IMG/VR virus record: IMGVR_UViG_3300022745_000128
Coordinates: 1-27,372 of that record
Origin: a virus
Strand: one strand, 5' to 3'
DNA length: 27,372 nt
Shown here in pieces: positions 15,438 to 21,514 of the stretch (its first letter is position 1; every line of letters starts with the position of its first letter). The notes beneath the pieces were generated by a model that saw only the letters and a program-made list of their open reading frames with translations, searched no databases and was not told the origin of the DNA. Both the position numbers and the translations under genes were made by a program.

Positions 15438-15467
15438 ATTATACCACACAAATACCCTATACGTCAA
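15438..15467 (-). promoter_or_regulatory. Sigma70-type promoter of the leftward head operon
   Basis: On the minus strand TTGACG (15462-15467) and TATAAT (15438-15443) are separated by 18 nt. An extended TGg precedes the -10. It is the best promoter match in the window and points at the packaging genes. Confidence 0.8.
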
Positions 15468-15478
15468 CCATATGCACT

Positions 15479-15531
15479 GTTACACACTATTACACATTGT
15501 TGTAACCAAACAACACTTTCTCATGTATAGT
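15479..15531 (+). promoter_or_regulatory. Possible rightward promoter with operator-like dyad
   Basis: A dyad GTTACA (15479-15484) and TGTAAC (15501-15506) lies upstream of TATAGT (15526-15531). No -35 with good spacing was found, so a repressor- or activator-dependent promoter for the gene at 15602 is possible. The rest of 15327-15601 holds only the leftward promoter and its leader. Confidence 0.35.
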
Positions 15532-15601
15532 TCAGGTCATGGAAGAACTAAACACACTAGTAACTCCATACAAAAGCACACTAACCACAAAGGAAACCAT
15601 C

Positions 15602-16129
15602 ATGTCGAACGTCGTCACATTCAACGCCTATACCGTTGCCAAAGGCAAGTCTCCCGAAAAGCTAGCTCACGCCATCGCGCAGGGTGCAGACGCTGGCACT
15701 ATGCTTGCAATTGGCAAACATCGCAAGGCGATCATTGATACGCTCGCCCAATCAGGCGAACAGGCCACTATCACGGCACTGTCACACGGCAACATACGCC
15801 CCGCGTGTGCCGCCCTTACGGACCTCAGCGGCAAGGCTGTCACCCTCATGGAAATCGACGGCAAAGCGCCGTATTCTGAATTCCTGCGCATGGGCGCAGC
15901 TCTGGCCCAGTTCCCACAGTTGACCAAAACAGGTAAACCCACGAGCGCAGCGAAAGCGCTCGCAAAATTCACCGAGTGGCGTGACGCTGCTAGCGCCATG
16001 CGTGCTGAACGCATGGCAGGCAAAGCTATAGATATAACAAGTCCAGTAGAGAGTTTCTACCCCGGCGCTGCCGAACTCGCGGCTGATAAGGCACTGCCCG
16101 GCGCGACCGGCCAAGCGATGCCCGAATAA
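15602..16129 (+). CDS. Unknown protein, first rightward gene
   Basis: A 175 aa protein with no recognised family. The ATG at 15602 has AAGGA 7 nt upstream and is preferred over an upstream ATG at 15539 that lacks a site. The product is Ala-rich and mostly helical (A-H-A-I-A-Q-G-A near residue 22, A-A-K-A-L-A-K-F-T-E-W-R near 126), with no membrane segments or cysteine motifs. A short low-complexity C-terminus follows. It is the first gene on the rightward side of the divergent control region, where phages often encode regulators, but no HTH was recognised. The structured RNA candidate follows directly. Confidence 0.7.
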   Translation: MSNVVTFNAYTVAKGKSPEKLAHAIAQGADAGTMLAIGKHRKAIIDTLAQSGEQATITALSHGNIRPACAALTDLSGKAVTLMEIDGKAPYSEFLRMGAALAQFPQLTKTGKPTSAAKALAKFTEWRDAASAMRAERMAGKAIDITSPVESFYPGAAELAADKALPGATGQAMPE

Positions 16130-16647
16130 TCCGTTACCCACAAGCCTCTAATAGGGGTTTATCTAAGGAAAAACCCTAGGGAAACCTAGGGAAAACCCTT
16201 AGATAAGCTTCTAACCCGCTGCGGATCACCGCACTTAGTTAATCGGGTTTGTTCATTGTCGCATTTTATGATGGCCCACGGGCCATCGGAACTATGCCCT
16301 AAGGGGTCATGGTATCCGATGCACAGTGATTCAAACGTGACAACGATTGATTCGGGTATTCTTTAAAAATTTATAGATAGCGCGGCCATTGTACGTGTCC
16401 ACTATTCGGACATAGGGTCAACCGCGCGAGTTGTCAGGGCAAGAACCCATACCCCGAGGTATGCGCGTATAAGACTACACAAGGTGTGGCATCGGCATAT
16501 CTTGCATGGTATGGATGTGCGCGGGGAAACCGCGTTTAGTGCACCCACAAAGCACCGACAACTATAAAGAACGGCATTTATGCCAAGAACGTGTAACCCA
16601 GCAGGACTCGGAGCACGTAACCCCTAGATTGTCTGGAAAATGATGTA

Positions 16648-16878
16648 TTGGTGACAATGCATAGCATAATCATGCGGTTTCTTGACTCAATAAGCGGTCT
16701 GAAACAAGCGGCCTACAGGCGTGAGGGATTATCAATACCCGCAGGATTCATTCTTGCGGCATACGATAAAGCTACCCCACAATGTGCCACACCACTTCAC
16801 ACCCTACTTATTAAGCTTTTAAACCAGAGTACGGCAATTCGCAAGGTTTTAATAGAGAACCCGATTACAAGGGTATAA
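16648..16878 (+). CDS. Doubtful small gene inside the structured region
   Basis: A 76 aa reading frame with TTG start at 16648 and internal Met codons, and no good ribosome site. The amino-acid composition is protein-like in the second half (I-P-A-G-F-I-L-A-A-Y-D-K), with no motif. It lies entirely within the hairpin-rich stretch and before the terminator, so it may be a chance frame in an RNA gene. Listed so that it is not lost. Confidence 0.28.
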   Translation: MVTMHSIIMRFLDSISGLKQAAYRREGLSIPAGFILAAYDKATPQCATPLHTLLIKLLNQSTAIRKVLIENPITRV

Positions 16879-16935
16879 AGCACCCGCGATAGTGCGGAAT
16901 TAGATAACGACGGGGCCTAACCAGCCCCCGATAGC

Positions 16936-16951
16936 GCGGTTGAGAAACCGC
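16936..16951 (+). promoter_or_regulatory. Antiterminator-like hairpin
   Basis: GCGGTT (16936-16941), loop GAGA, AACCGC (16946-16951). The 3-prime arm is the same sequence that forms the 5-prime arm of the following terminator, so the two hairpins cannot coexist. This layout is that of an attenuator. Confidence 0.5.
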
Positions 16952-16985
16952 CTAAGTGCATATTCGTGTGCTTAGGCGGTTTTTC
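16946..16985 (+). terminator. Rho-independent terminator
   Basis: An 11-bp GC-rich stem (AACCGCCTAAG 16946-16956, CTTAGGCGGTT 16971-16981), extended by G-U pairs, is followed by a T-run. It lies 28 nt before the next gene. Confidence 0.88.
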
Positions 16986-17012
16986 ATAGTAGATATTATG
17001 CGAGGTTAAATT

Positions 17013-17558
17013 ATGGATTCACTATTTGAACAATTTGAAGGCGACGATCTTTGTCGCCTAGCCGAATGCCTCAAAGCAATCGAAGCCGCCGGAAAGCGCG
17101 TCGATAAGTACACGCACGCTGGGGTAAATCAGTCGAGCGGGAATGTCTGGGTTATGCCTGAGGATTGGCCCGGATGTGTCTATTGTTCCATTGGATTTGA
17201 TGTCGCATGGGGCTATTCTTGCCCGGAATGCGGAAATGAGCACGATTTTGAAACATTTGAGGAAATGTCCGAATACGCTGATCGTTACGCATCGTCTTGC
17301 AAAGCATGCAAACCAAAATTTGTCGCAGGCTGGAACATGCCCGGATACCTACCCGATGCCGATCCGGTGGAATTCGATACATCCGACGATGCGATGGACT
17401 TCATCCGGGATGAAATGCGCAAGGATGCTGAGGAAAACGCACCAGAGTTTGAGGTGGGTGCACTACTTGCACGGATTGACACGTTCGCTGCCGATGCCAA
17501 GGGAGAATTTGGCGTAGGCTTTTTGGCATATCACTACTTTGTGATGATGGAGGCTTGA
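17013..17558 (+). CDS. Cysteine-rich zinc-binding protein, unknown function
   Basis: A 181 aa acidic protein. A first pair C-V-Y-C (about residues 55-58) is followed by C-P-E-C (about 70-73) and C-K-A-C (about 96-99), enough for one or two zinc sites. A second part has G-W-N-M-P-G-Y-L-P-D-A-D-P (about 105-117) followed by a helix in D-D-A-M-D-F-I-R-D-E-M. I have seen that arrangement in uncharacterised phage and mobile-element proteins. GAGG lies 7 nt before ATG 17013. It is the first gene after the attenuator-like terminator and the head of a chain of small genes. No catalytic role is claimed. Confidence 0.75.
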   Translation: MDSLFEQFEGDDLCRLAECLKAIEAAGKRVDKYTHAGVNQSSGNVWVMPEDWPGCVYCSIGFDVAWGYSCPECGNEHDFETFEEMSEYADRYASSCKACKPKFVAGWNMPGYLPDADPVEFDTSDDAMDFIRDEMRKDAEENAPEFEVGALLARIDTFAADAKGEFGVGFLAYHYFVMMEA

Positions 17559-17561
17559 ATC

Positions 17562-17642
17562 ATGATAAACCTATTTCAAGCATTTATTCTTGCTGCCGTT
17601 TTCATGGCACCACTTGTTTTTGATTTTTTTATGAGAGGTTGA
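17562..17642 (+). CDS. Tiny membrane peptide
   Basis: A 26 aa peptide from ATG 17562 with GGAGG 8 nt upstream. It is almost entirely one hydrophobic segment (F-I-L-A-A-V-F-M-A-P-L-V-F), with a single basic residue near the end, and so is probably membrane-inserted. It lies 3 nt after the previous gene and next to the following one, so the three are co-translated. Phages use such peptides for lysis control or superinfection effects; which applies here is unknown. Confidence 0.55.
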   Translation: MINLFQAFILAAVFMAPLVFDFFMRG

Positions 17643-17643
17643 A

Positions 17644-17913
17644 ATGTATAACCCATTCAAGCCAGAAATACCCGGCAATATCGTCGGATGGCGCAACCCT
17701 ACCCCCAGTGAAATCCGATTTGGGCATGGTGCGATTCATTACGCCGAATTTGATCCCGAATTGTGGACATACTATATTTGCGGAAACAAGAAATTCGCCA
17801 ATCCAAAATCGGCGAAAGAATATGCGATTAAAAAAGGCATTTTCGCTGGGATTGATAAAAAGACTAAAAAATGGATCAAAAGCCCATTTGATGGACTTCG
17901 TTATAACCGATAA
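17644..17913 (+). CDS. Small basic protein, unknown
   Basis: An 89 aa protein starting M-Y-N-P-F-K-P at ATG 17644, one base after the previous stop, with GAGG upstream. It is aromatic-rich in the middle (W-T-Y-Y-I-C-G) and Lys-rich toward the end (K-K-T-K-K-W-I-K). This looks like a compact nucleic-acid- or protein-binding domain. No family was recognised. AT content is higher than in the head genes. Confidence 0.65.
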   Translation: MYNPFKPEIPGNIVGWRNPTPSEIRFGHGAIHYAEFDPELWTYYICGNKKFANPKSAKEYAIKKGIFAGIDKKTKKWIKSPFDGLRYNR

Positions 17914-17942
17914 ATTTTAGAAAACCACAATTCAATTTAATT

Positions 17943-18245
17943 ATGCGAGACTACATCTACATCGGCTCGGCCCCTGCTGACGCCCCCATCGCCCAGTTGG
18001 GCTTCCCTGATTTCGAACGGCTCCAGTCCATCGAAATTGCCCACTACCTTCGTATGTTGCGCGCTAAATTCCCTCTTCCCGATTTTCGGGTCAAGCGGGA
18101 GAGCCATGACTTTGGCTCGTACCGCGAAATCGTCGCTTACTTTGACGATGAGAACGAAGACCAAGTCCAACAGGCATACGAGGCCGAGTGTTATTTCGAC
18201 AAGTGGGACGACCAAGCGCTTGAGGCCATCCGTGCTGCAAGTTAA
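17943..18245 (+). CDS. Phage/plasmid-type hypothetical protein
   Basis: A 100 aa acidic protein that begins M-R-D-Y-I-Y-I-G-S-A-P-A and has a central D-F-G-S-Y-R-E-I-V-A-Y-F-D-D block. That combination is familiar from small uncharacterised proteins of phages and plasmids. No catalytic residues stand out. The ribosome site before ATG 17943 is weak (AT-rich leader). Its end overlaps the next gene, which suggests coupling. Confidence 0.75.
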   Translation: MRDYIYIGSAPADAPIAQLGFPDFERLQSIEIAHYLRMLRAKFPLPDFRVKRESHDFGSYREIVAYFDDENEDQVQQAYEAECYFDKWDDQALEAIRAAS

Positions 18246-18441
18246 CACCAACAACCAGCTCCAGTACAAGTTCAAGCCTCTGGACTTATACGTGAGCCAG
18301 ACTGACGCGCAGACGGTCATCTACAGCCTTAAACCGGCCTACACACAGCACAAGCTCCCGTGCAGCCGGTATGCCCTCTCCACGGCCCACGGCAGGGCCA
18401 TCCTCGTCGAACACCTAAATATGAAAGGTTTACTGCCATGA
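18232..18441 (+). CDS. Small unknown protein with GTG start
   Basis: A 69 aa protein read from GTG 18232, which has GAGG 6 nt upstream and overlaps the previous gene by 14 nt. It is basic, with N-T-N-N-Q-L near the start and C-S-R-Y-A-L-S-T-A-H-G-R in the second half. No motif is known. It ends in an ATGA overlap with the next gene, which supports its reality. A longer frame in the same phase from 18037 lies inside the previous gene and is not used. Confidence 0.55.
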   Translation: MLQVNTNNQLQYKFKPLDLYVSQTDAQTVIYSLKPAYTQHKLPCSRYALSTAHGRAILVEHLNMKGLLP

Positions 18442-18575
18442 GCATCGTAATGTCCCTCTGCTTCGCTTCCATGTTTATCCTGGCCGGGGAGGCGTCTGTC
18501 GCCTCTGTCATTGTCGCTGCCATCACCGTTGTGCTTGGCGTGGTCGTTCAGGCCATCGAGAGCCGGACGCATTGA
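18438..18575 (+). CDS. Small membrane protein
   Basis: A 45 aa protein from ATG 18438, which overlaps the previous stop (ATGA). It is almost all hydrophobic: M-S-L-C-F-A-S-M-F-I-L-A-G and then V-I-V-A-A-I-T-V-V-L-G-V-V-V, probably two short membrane helices joined at G-E-A-S. The tail is E-S-R-T-H. It is possibly a partner of the tiny membrane peptide at 17562. Function unknown. Confidence 0.55.
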   Translation: MSIVMSLCFASMFILAGEASVASVIVAAITVVLGVVVQAIESRTH

Positions 18576-18643
18576 GAGGGGCTACGTCCGGCTGAACTTC
18601 AGACACTTGCCCTGAGCAAGCCTACAACCTCCATCGCACCCTT

Positions 18644-18943
18644 TTGACACCCACACAAACTCTCGCCAAGGCCCTTGAAACGGCCCATACACCGGCTCTG
18701 GCCATGCAAGCGGCCAGGGAACTGCGCCGACTCGAAAAAGAGCGCTTGGATATGCTCCATGCCCTTGCTGACAGCATGAGCGCGTCTCCTGTCTGGAGTT
18801 CGGGCCGGAGTTCCGGTCATGGGCGGGTATCTTGGCGGTTGAGTTTTAGGTGGGCTGGGGCTTTGGCTTTGTCTTTGGCTTTGTCTGGGGCTTTGGCTTT
18901 GGCTTTGGCTTTGGGTTTGGCTTTGGCTAGATCAACGGCATAG
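18644..18943 (+). CDS. Doubtful gene ending in a repeat-made hydrophobic helix
   Basis: A 99 aa frame from TTG 18644 without a ribosome site. Residues about 5-45 form a charged amphipathic helix (A-A-R-E-L-R-R-L-E-K-E-R). A Ser/Gly/Arg linker follows, and then about 25 residues of Ala/Leu/Gly encoded by a hexanucleotide repeat. The last part would make a good membrane helix. It could be a real membrane protein whose helix grew by repeat expansion, or an open frame kept open by the repeat. Confidence 0.35.
   Translation: MTPTQTLAKALETAHTPALAMQAARELRRLEKERLDMLHALADSMSASPVWSSGRSSGHGRVSWRLSFRWAGALALSLALSGALALALALGLALARSTA
18857..18928 (+). repeat. Imperfect hexanucleotide repeat (GGCTTT)n
   Basis: A block dominated by GGCTTT units with a few variants (GTCTTT, GGGGCTTT, GGGTTT). 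It contains no stop in the frame of the doubtful gene. Such arrays expand and contract by slippage. Confidence 0.85.
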
Positions 18944-18957
18944 GCTAGATCAACGGC
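18925..18957 (+). repeat. 15-bp direct repeat
   Basis: GGCTAGATCAACGGC occurs at 18925-18939 and again at 18943-18957, an 18-bp period, right after the hexanucleotide block. The following 18958-19080 is C/A-rich with no feature seen. Confidence 0.8.
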
Positions 18958-19086
18958 CATGCAAGCCTCAAAACCCCGCACAAGCCTTTAAACCCTGTCC
19001 AAGCACCCTAGCCCTACCCAAGCCCTAAAAATCGCTTCCAGACCCGTTCTGGCAAGTCCTAGACCCCTTTATCAAAGAGAACCACC

Positions 19087-19311
19087 ATGAAAAACTACGG
19101 CGTATTCGTAATCGACCCCGAAACCTCAGTTCGCTACCGCTTGAAAGCCTTTGCCAACTTGGACAATGCAGTCAAACTCGCACAAAAATCAAATGGGCAA
19201 GTCGTTGACCTACTCAACAACACGCTTTATCAATCAATTGGTTACTTGTTAGGCCCTAAATTCAAGCGAAGCAAGCGTATCGACAAACTTAGTGCGCAGA
19301 TTTTCGCATAA
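19087..19311 (+). CDS. Small basic protein, unknown
   Basis: A 74 aa protein from ATG 19087 with AAAGAG upstream. It begins M-K-N-Y-G-V-F-V-I-D and has an alpha/beta look with F-A-N-L-D-N-A-V-K-L-A. The C-terminal half is strongly basic (P-K-F-K-R-S-K-R-I-D-K), consistent with nucleic-acid binding. No family was recognised. It stands alone between repeat-rich DNA and the AT-rich gap. Confidence 0.65.
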   Translation: MKNYGVFVIDPETSVRYRLKAFANLDNAVKLAQKSNGQVVDLLNNTLYQSIGYLLGPKFKRSKRIDKLSAQIFA

Positions 19312-19925
19312 GTTGGCACAAAAATTATTGACAGGTAGTGAAAATTGCGCGAAACGTACTGAATTATGCTGCTATTCCGTACGCTATGCAAGCCTTAAGT
19401 ACACCTAAACCAAGCAAAACTACTACTGACAAGCCCCAAAAACCGCGCAGATGCAAGCCCATTCTGTCATCTTCCGAAAATTAGCCTTGCCAAAAGGACG
19501 CGGTTTTACACAAAAAACTGTCACTTTGTAACAAGAAGTAACAGTAAGTTGGGTTAGTACTTACTATCGACTTATCCACAAGCCCCTTTATAAAACAACA
19601 ACTTACTTGGATAAGGTACTGAAGTCAGAGATCAAAAATCGGAAAACAAAATAGTCAAATAGTTTGTTTTGTTTCAAGAAAACAGTGACTTAGAAGCTCA
19701 ACTTTTGACTTCGGCGAGTGTTTTAGGGAAGAAAAGTCAATTTATTTTTTGTCCGATTTCCCTCCTTATAGTGTTTTTCAAAACACCACTCGGATTTTCA
19801 CACCTTATCCACGTAAGTCGTTGATTTATATAGAAACCCAAAAAACACCAAAAATGCACCATTTTGGTGCATCGTCCAATTTTCCTACCACATCCGGCTT
19901 GCACTGTCAAGAAATTTTTGCTTCC
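19312..19925. other. AT-rich gap with DnaA-box-like sites, candidate origin or control region
   Basis: No gene is supported in this stretch. It holds an exact DnaA box TTATCCACA at 19572-19580, TTATCCAAG on the other strand at 19606-19614, and TTATCCACG at 19805-19813. It also has dyads at 19771-19786 (GTGTTTT/AAAACAC) and 19854-19872 (ATGCACCA/TGGTGCAT), and long A/T-rich tracts. Together these are what a replication origin often shows. An isolated TTGACA at 19328-19333 has no matching -10. Confidence 0.45.
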
Positions 19926-19966
19926 TGACAGTTTCCTGTCATTTTTCGCCTTATCTAGTATACTAG
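19926..19966 (+). promoter_or_regulatory. Promoter with operator-like repeats for the 19984 gene
   Basis: CTGTCA (19936-19941) and TATACT (19959-19964) are spaced 17 nt. The -10 lies inside the palindrome CTAGTATACTAG (19955-19966). TGACAG/CTGTCA form a perfect dyad (19926-19941), and a further CTGTCA lies near 19905. The layout suggests a repressible promoter. Confidence 0.6.
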
Positions 19967-19983
19967 TATCTGGTACTGACATC

Positions 19984-20529
19984 ATGTTCACATCTAAAGT
20001 CCCTCACATCTACCCTACCGACTACAGCACAATCCTTGCACTTGCCACACGAACTAGAGGCAAACCCACCCACTCAAAGAACCACCGACTGATAATCACA
20101 CCCACATCAGTTGAGGTACTCTTGCACAGCACCAACATCCTGATCTACCACAACGACAACACCCTCACCATAACCAATGGCGGGTGGGACACCCCGATGA
20201 CCGCCGTGTACCTGAAGGCTTACACCGCCTTGCCCCACCTTGCCTTGTCCAGACCCACCCGCATAACCCTTGCCCCCACGCCCATCGTGCACCGGCCCCG
20301 GTCTGACTTCACAAAGACAGTCCGAGTCCCCAAGCTGCCCGAGGCCATGAAAGGTATGAGCCGACAATTCCAAGACGGCCCCTACTACCTCCGCAACCTT
20401 GCCCAACCCACTACCAAAAGGAAGTACGCCTTACGACACCACTACTACGACGCCTTCAAGGACAAGGAAGTGCCCTATACAGGCCCTGAAATCTTCGTGG
20501 GCGAGCCCGGATACGTCCCACTTGTCTAA
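19984..20529 (+). CDS. Unknown protein, 181 aa
   Basis: A 181 aa basic, Thr/Pro/Tyr/His-rich protein read from ATG 19984. That ATG follows the promoter by about 15 nt, so the leader is very short and the ribosome site weak. The N-terminal half looks beta-rich (L-I-I-T-P-T-S-V-E-V-L-L-H, then L-I-Y-H-N-D-N-T-L-T-I). The C-terminal half holds K-R-K-Y-A-L-R-H-H-Y-Y-D. No family was recognised. Codon use shifts here to a C-rich style that continues through the VWA gene, suggesting that 20000-24600 share an origin. Confidence 0.65.
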   Translation: MFTSKVPHIYPTDYSTILALATRTRGKPTHSKNHRLIITPTSVEVLLHSTNILIYHNDNTLTITNGGWDTPMTAVYLKAYTALPHLALSRPTRITLAPTPIVHRPRSDFTKTVRVPKLPEAMKGMSRQFQDGPYYLRNLAQPTTKRKYALRHHYYDAFKDKEVPYTGPEIFVGEPGYVPLV

Positions 20530-20579
20530 ACCCCCCAAACCAAACCCCAACCCAAACCCCAACCAAACCCAAACCAAAA
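20528..20579. repeat. C/A-only tract with G-quadruplex potential on the minus strand
   Basis: Fifty-two bases with only C and A, built from CCAAACC-like units. The minus strand carries five runs of three or more G separated by short T-rich loops, which meets the usual quadruplex pattern. It fills the gap between two genes. Confidence 0.75.
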
Positions 20580-20589
20580 GGAACCAACC

Positions 20590-21201
20590 ATGTCCGACCA
20601 ACTCACCCCCGCCCAAGAAGCCCTTGCTGGCCCCTACGTTGCCAAGTACACCGCCATTGGCCTGCGCACCACCCCCGAGAACACGCAAGACCGAGCCATC
20701 GCAGCCAAGGCCGCTGAAGCGTTCTTGCGGGCTGACGCCAACTTCAACCAGTCCCGCACCTGCATCCACATCGACACCGCGTCCGACCCCGACCTCACAC
20801 TTGCCCTCGGCCCCGACCACGAAGGCCAAGACATGAAGGCCATGTACATCGTGACCGGGACTTGGCCCCACTTGGTTGCCCTTGCCAAGAAATTCACCGG
20901 CAAGGACGATGTATCAGACGCCTTCTGCGTCTCGCAGTACGCTGCCCATGCCCCGGCCCACGCCACCTTCATGCGGGACGTGCTGGGAGTCAAGGGCATC
21001 GACGTGCAGACTGACGCCTTGGACGGCTTCTCCCGGCACTGCGGCGTCACCTTGATCTACGAGAAGGCCATCTTCGTTGGCGACCCACCTGTAGCCTTCA
21101 AGGAAACCGCCGATGGCAAGCTCGACCCCATTTACACGAACGCCGAAGCCCATCAAGCAGGCTTGACCACGCCTGAAGGCTTGCCCTTGGCCGATGCCTG
21201 A
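20590..21201 (+). CDS. Unknown protein, 203 aa
   Basis: A 203 aa soluble-looking protein from ATG 20590 with AAGGA 7 nt upstream. It has helices in the first 50 residues (E-A-L-A-G-P-Y-V-A-K-Y), a mixed middle with C-I-H-I-D-T-A-S-D-P-D, and a later R-H-C-G-V-T-L-I-Y-E. No motif or family was recognised. It is the gene before the 10-bp repeat array and the MoxR-type gene, in the same C-rich codon style, so it may belong to that module. A 10-bp hairpin follows its stop. Confidence 0.7.
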   Translation: MSDQLTPAQEALAGPYVAKYTAIGLRTTPENTQDRAIAAKAAEAFLRADANFNQSRTCIHIDTASDPDLTLALGPDHEGQDMKAMYIVTGTWPHLVALAKKFTGKDDVSDAFCVSQYAAHAPAHATFMRDVLGVKGIDVQTDALDGFSRHCGVTLIYEKAIFVGDPPVAFKETADGKLDPIYTNAEAHQAGLTTPEGLPLADA

Positions 21202-21232
21202 TAGCCTTGATAGCCTTGCCCCCACCACAACC

Positions 21233-21262
21233 CCCACAGGCCCGCCCAGAACGGCCTGTGGG
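21233..21262. terminator. Strong hairpin after the 20590 gene
   Basis: A perfect 10-bp stem (CCCACAGGCC, GGCCTGTGGG) with a 10-nt loop starts 31 nt after the stop at 21201. No T-run follows, so termination is uncertain; an mRNA end-stabiliser is possible. The remainder of 21202-21410 has no convincing gene. Confidence 0.45.
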
Positions 21263-21410
21263 CCTCCAAATGACCCTTGGCAAGCCCAAACCCCTATCCA
21301 CCATCTCTAATCGCTGGCTGCCCCTTCCCTGCGGCTCCAGCCCACAAGAGATGAACCCAGTCGGCAAGCGCGTGTTCAACAGGCTTACCAAGCTGTGGAA
21401 AAAGCACATC

Positions 21411-21490
21411 TAGCCGCATCTAGCCGCATCTAGCCGCATCTAGCCGCATCTAGCCGCATCTAGCCGCATCTAGCCGCATCTAGCCGCATC
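21411..21490. repeat. Eight exact tandem copies of TAGCCGCATC
   Basis: A 10-bp unit repeated eight times without error, directly before the MoxR-type gene. The period is near one helical turn, so identical sites would line one face of the DNA. Because 10 is not a multiple of 3, TAG falls in every rightward frame, so no translation can pass through. Confidence 0.95.
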
Positions 21491-21514
21491 TAACCCCAAC
21501 CCCTAGGAACCCAA

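Larger units (their letters stand above)
16130..16985 (+). ncRNA. Candidate large structured RNA or leader
   Basis: An approximately 850-nt stretch without a convincing gene but full of pairing. Hairpins include 16159-16168/16197-16206 (10 bp), 16270-16287, 16448-16463, 16520-16534 and 16573-16584. Longer-range pairs include AGTTGTC 16429-16435 with GACAACT 16557-16563 (7 bp), and TAGGGGTT 16152-16159 with AACCCCTA 16619-16626 (8 bp). A weak promoter (TTGATT 16347-16352, TATAGA 16372-16377) could start a shorter form near 16384. It ends in a strong terminator at 16946-16985. Size and position resemble the large ornate phage RNAs (GOLLD/ROOL kind), but I cannot confirm their consensus from memory. 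A long 5-prime leader of the 17013 operon is the alternative. Confidence 0.45.

Noticed and set aside
16380-16427. tRNA-like fold in the structured region
   Set aside because: A 6-bp closing stem and one inner stem exist, but the length is too short for a cloverleaf, and no T-loop or anticodon arm is seen.
19737-19991. Leftward 84 aa frame in the AT-rich gap
   Set aside because: It crosses the promoter and dyads, has no plausible start signal, and looks like a chance frame.
20399-20871. Pro/Thr-rich rightward and Gly/Val-rich leftward frames across the C/A tract
   Set aside because: Low-complexity products of the C/A tract that overlap two better-supported genes and have no ribosome sites.
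21207-21413. A 68 aa frame after the 20590 gene, ending in the first 10-bp repeat
   Set aside because: TTG start without a ribosome site, and it includes the strong hairpin at 21233-21262. The stop is given by the repeat. It could be a small gene from ATG 21271, but evidence is too thin.
21411-21490. CRISPR array
   Set aside because: The 10-bp units are directly adjacent with no spacers, and no cas genes are present. The coding repeats of the mini-genes likewise lack spacers.
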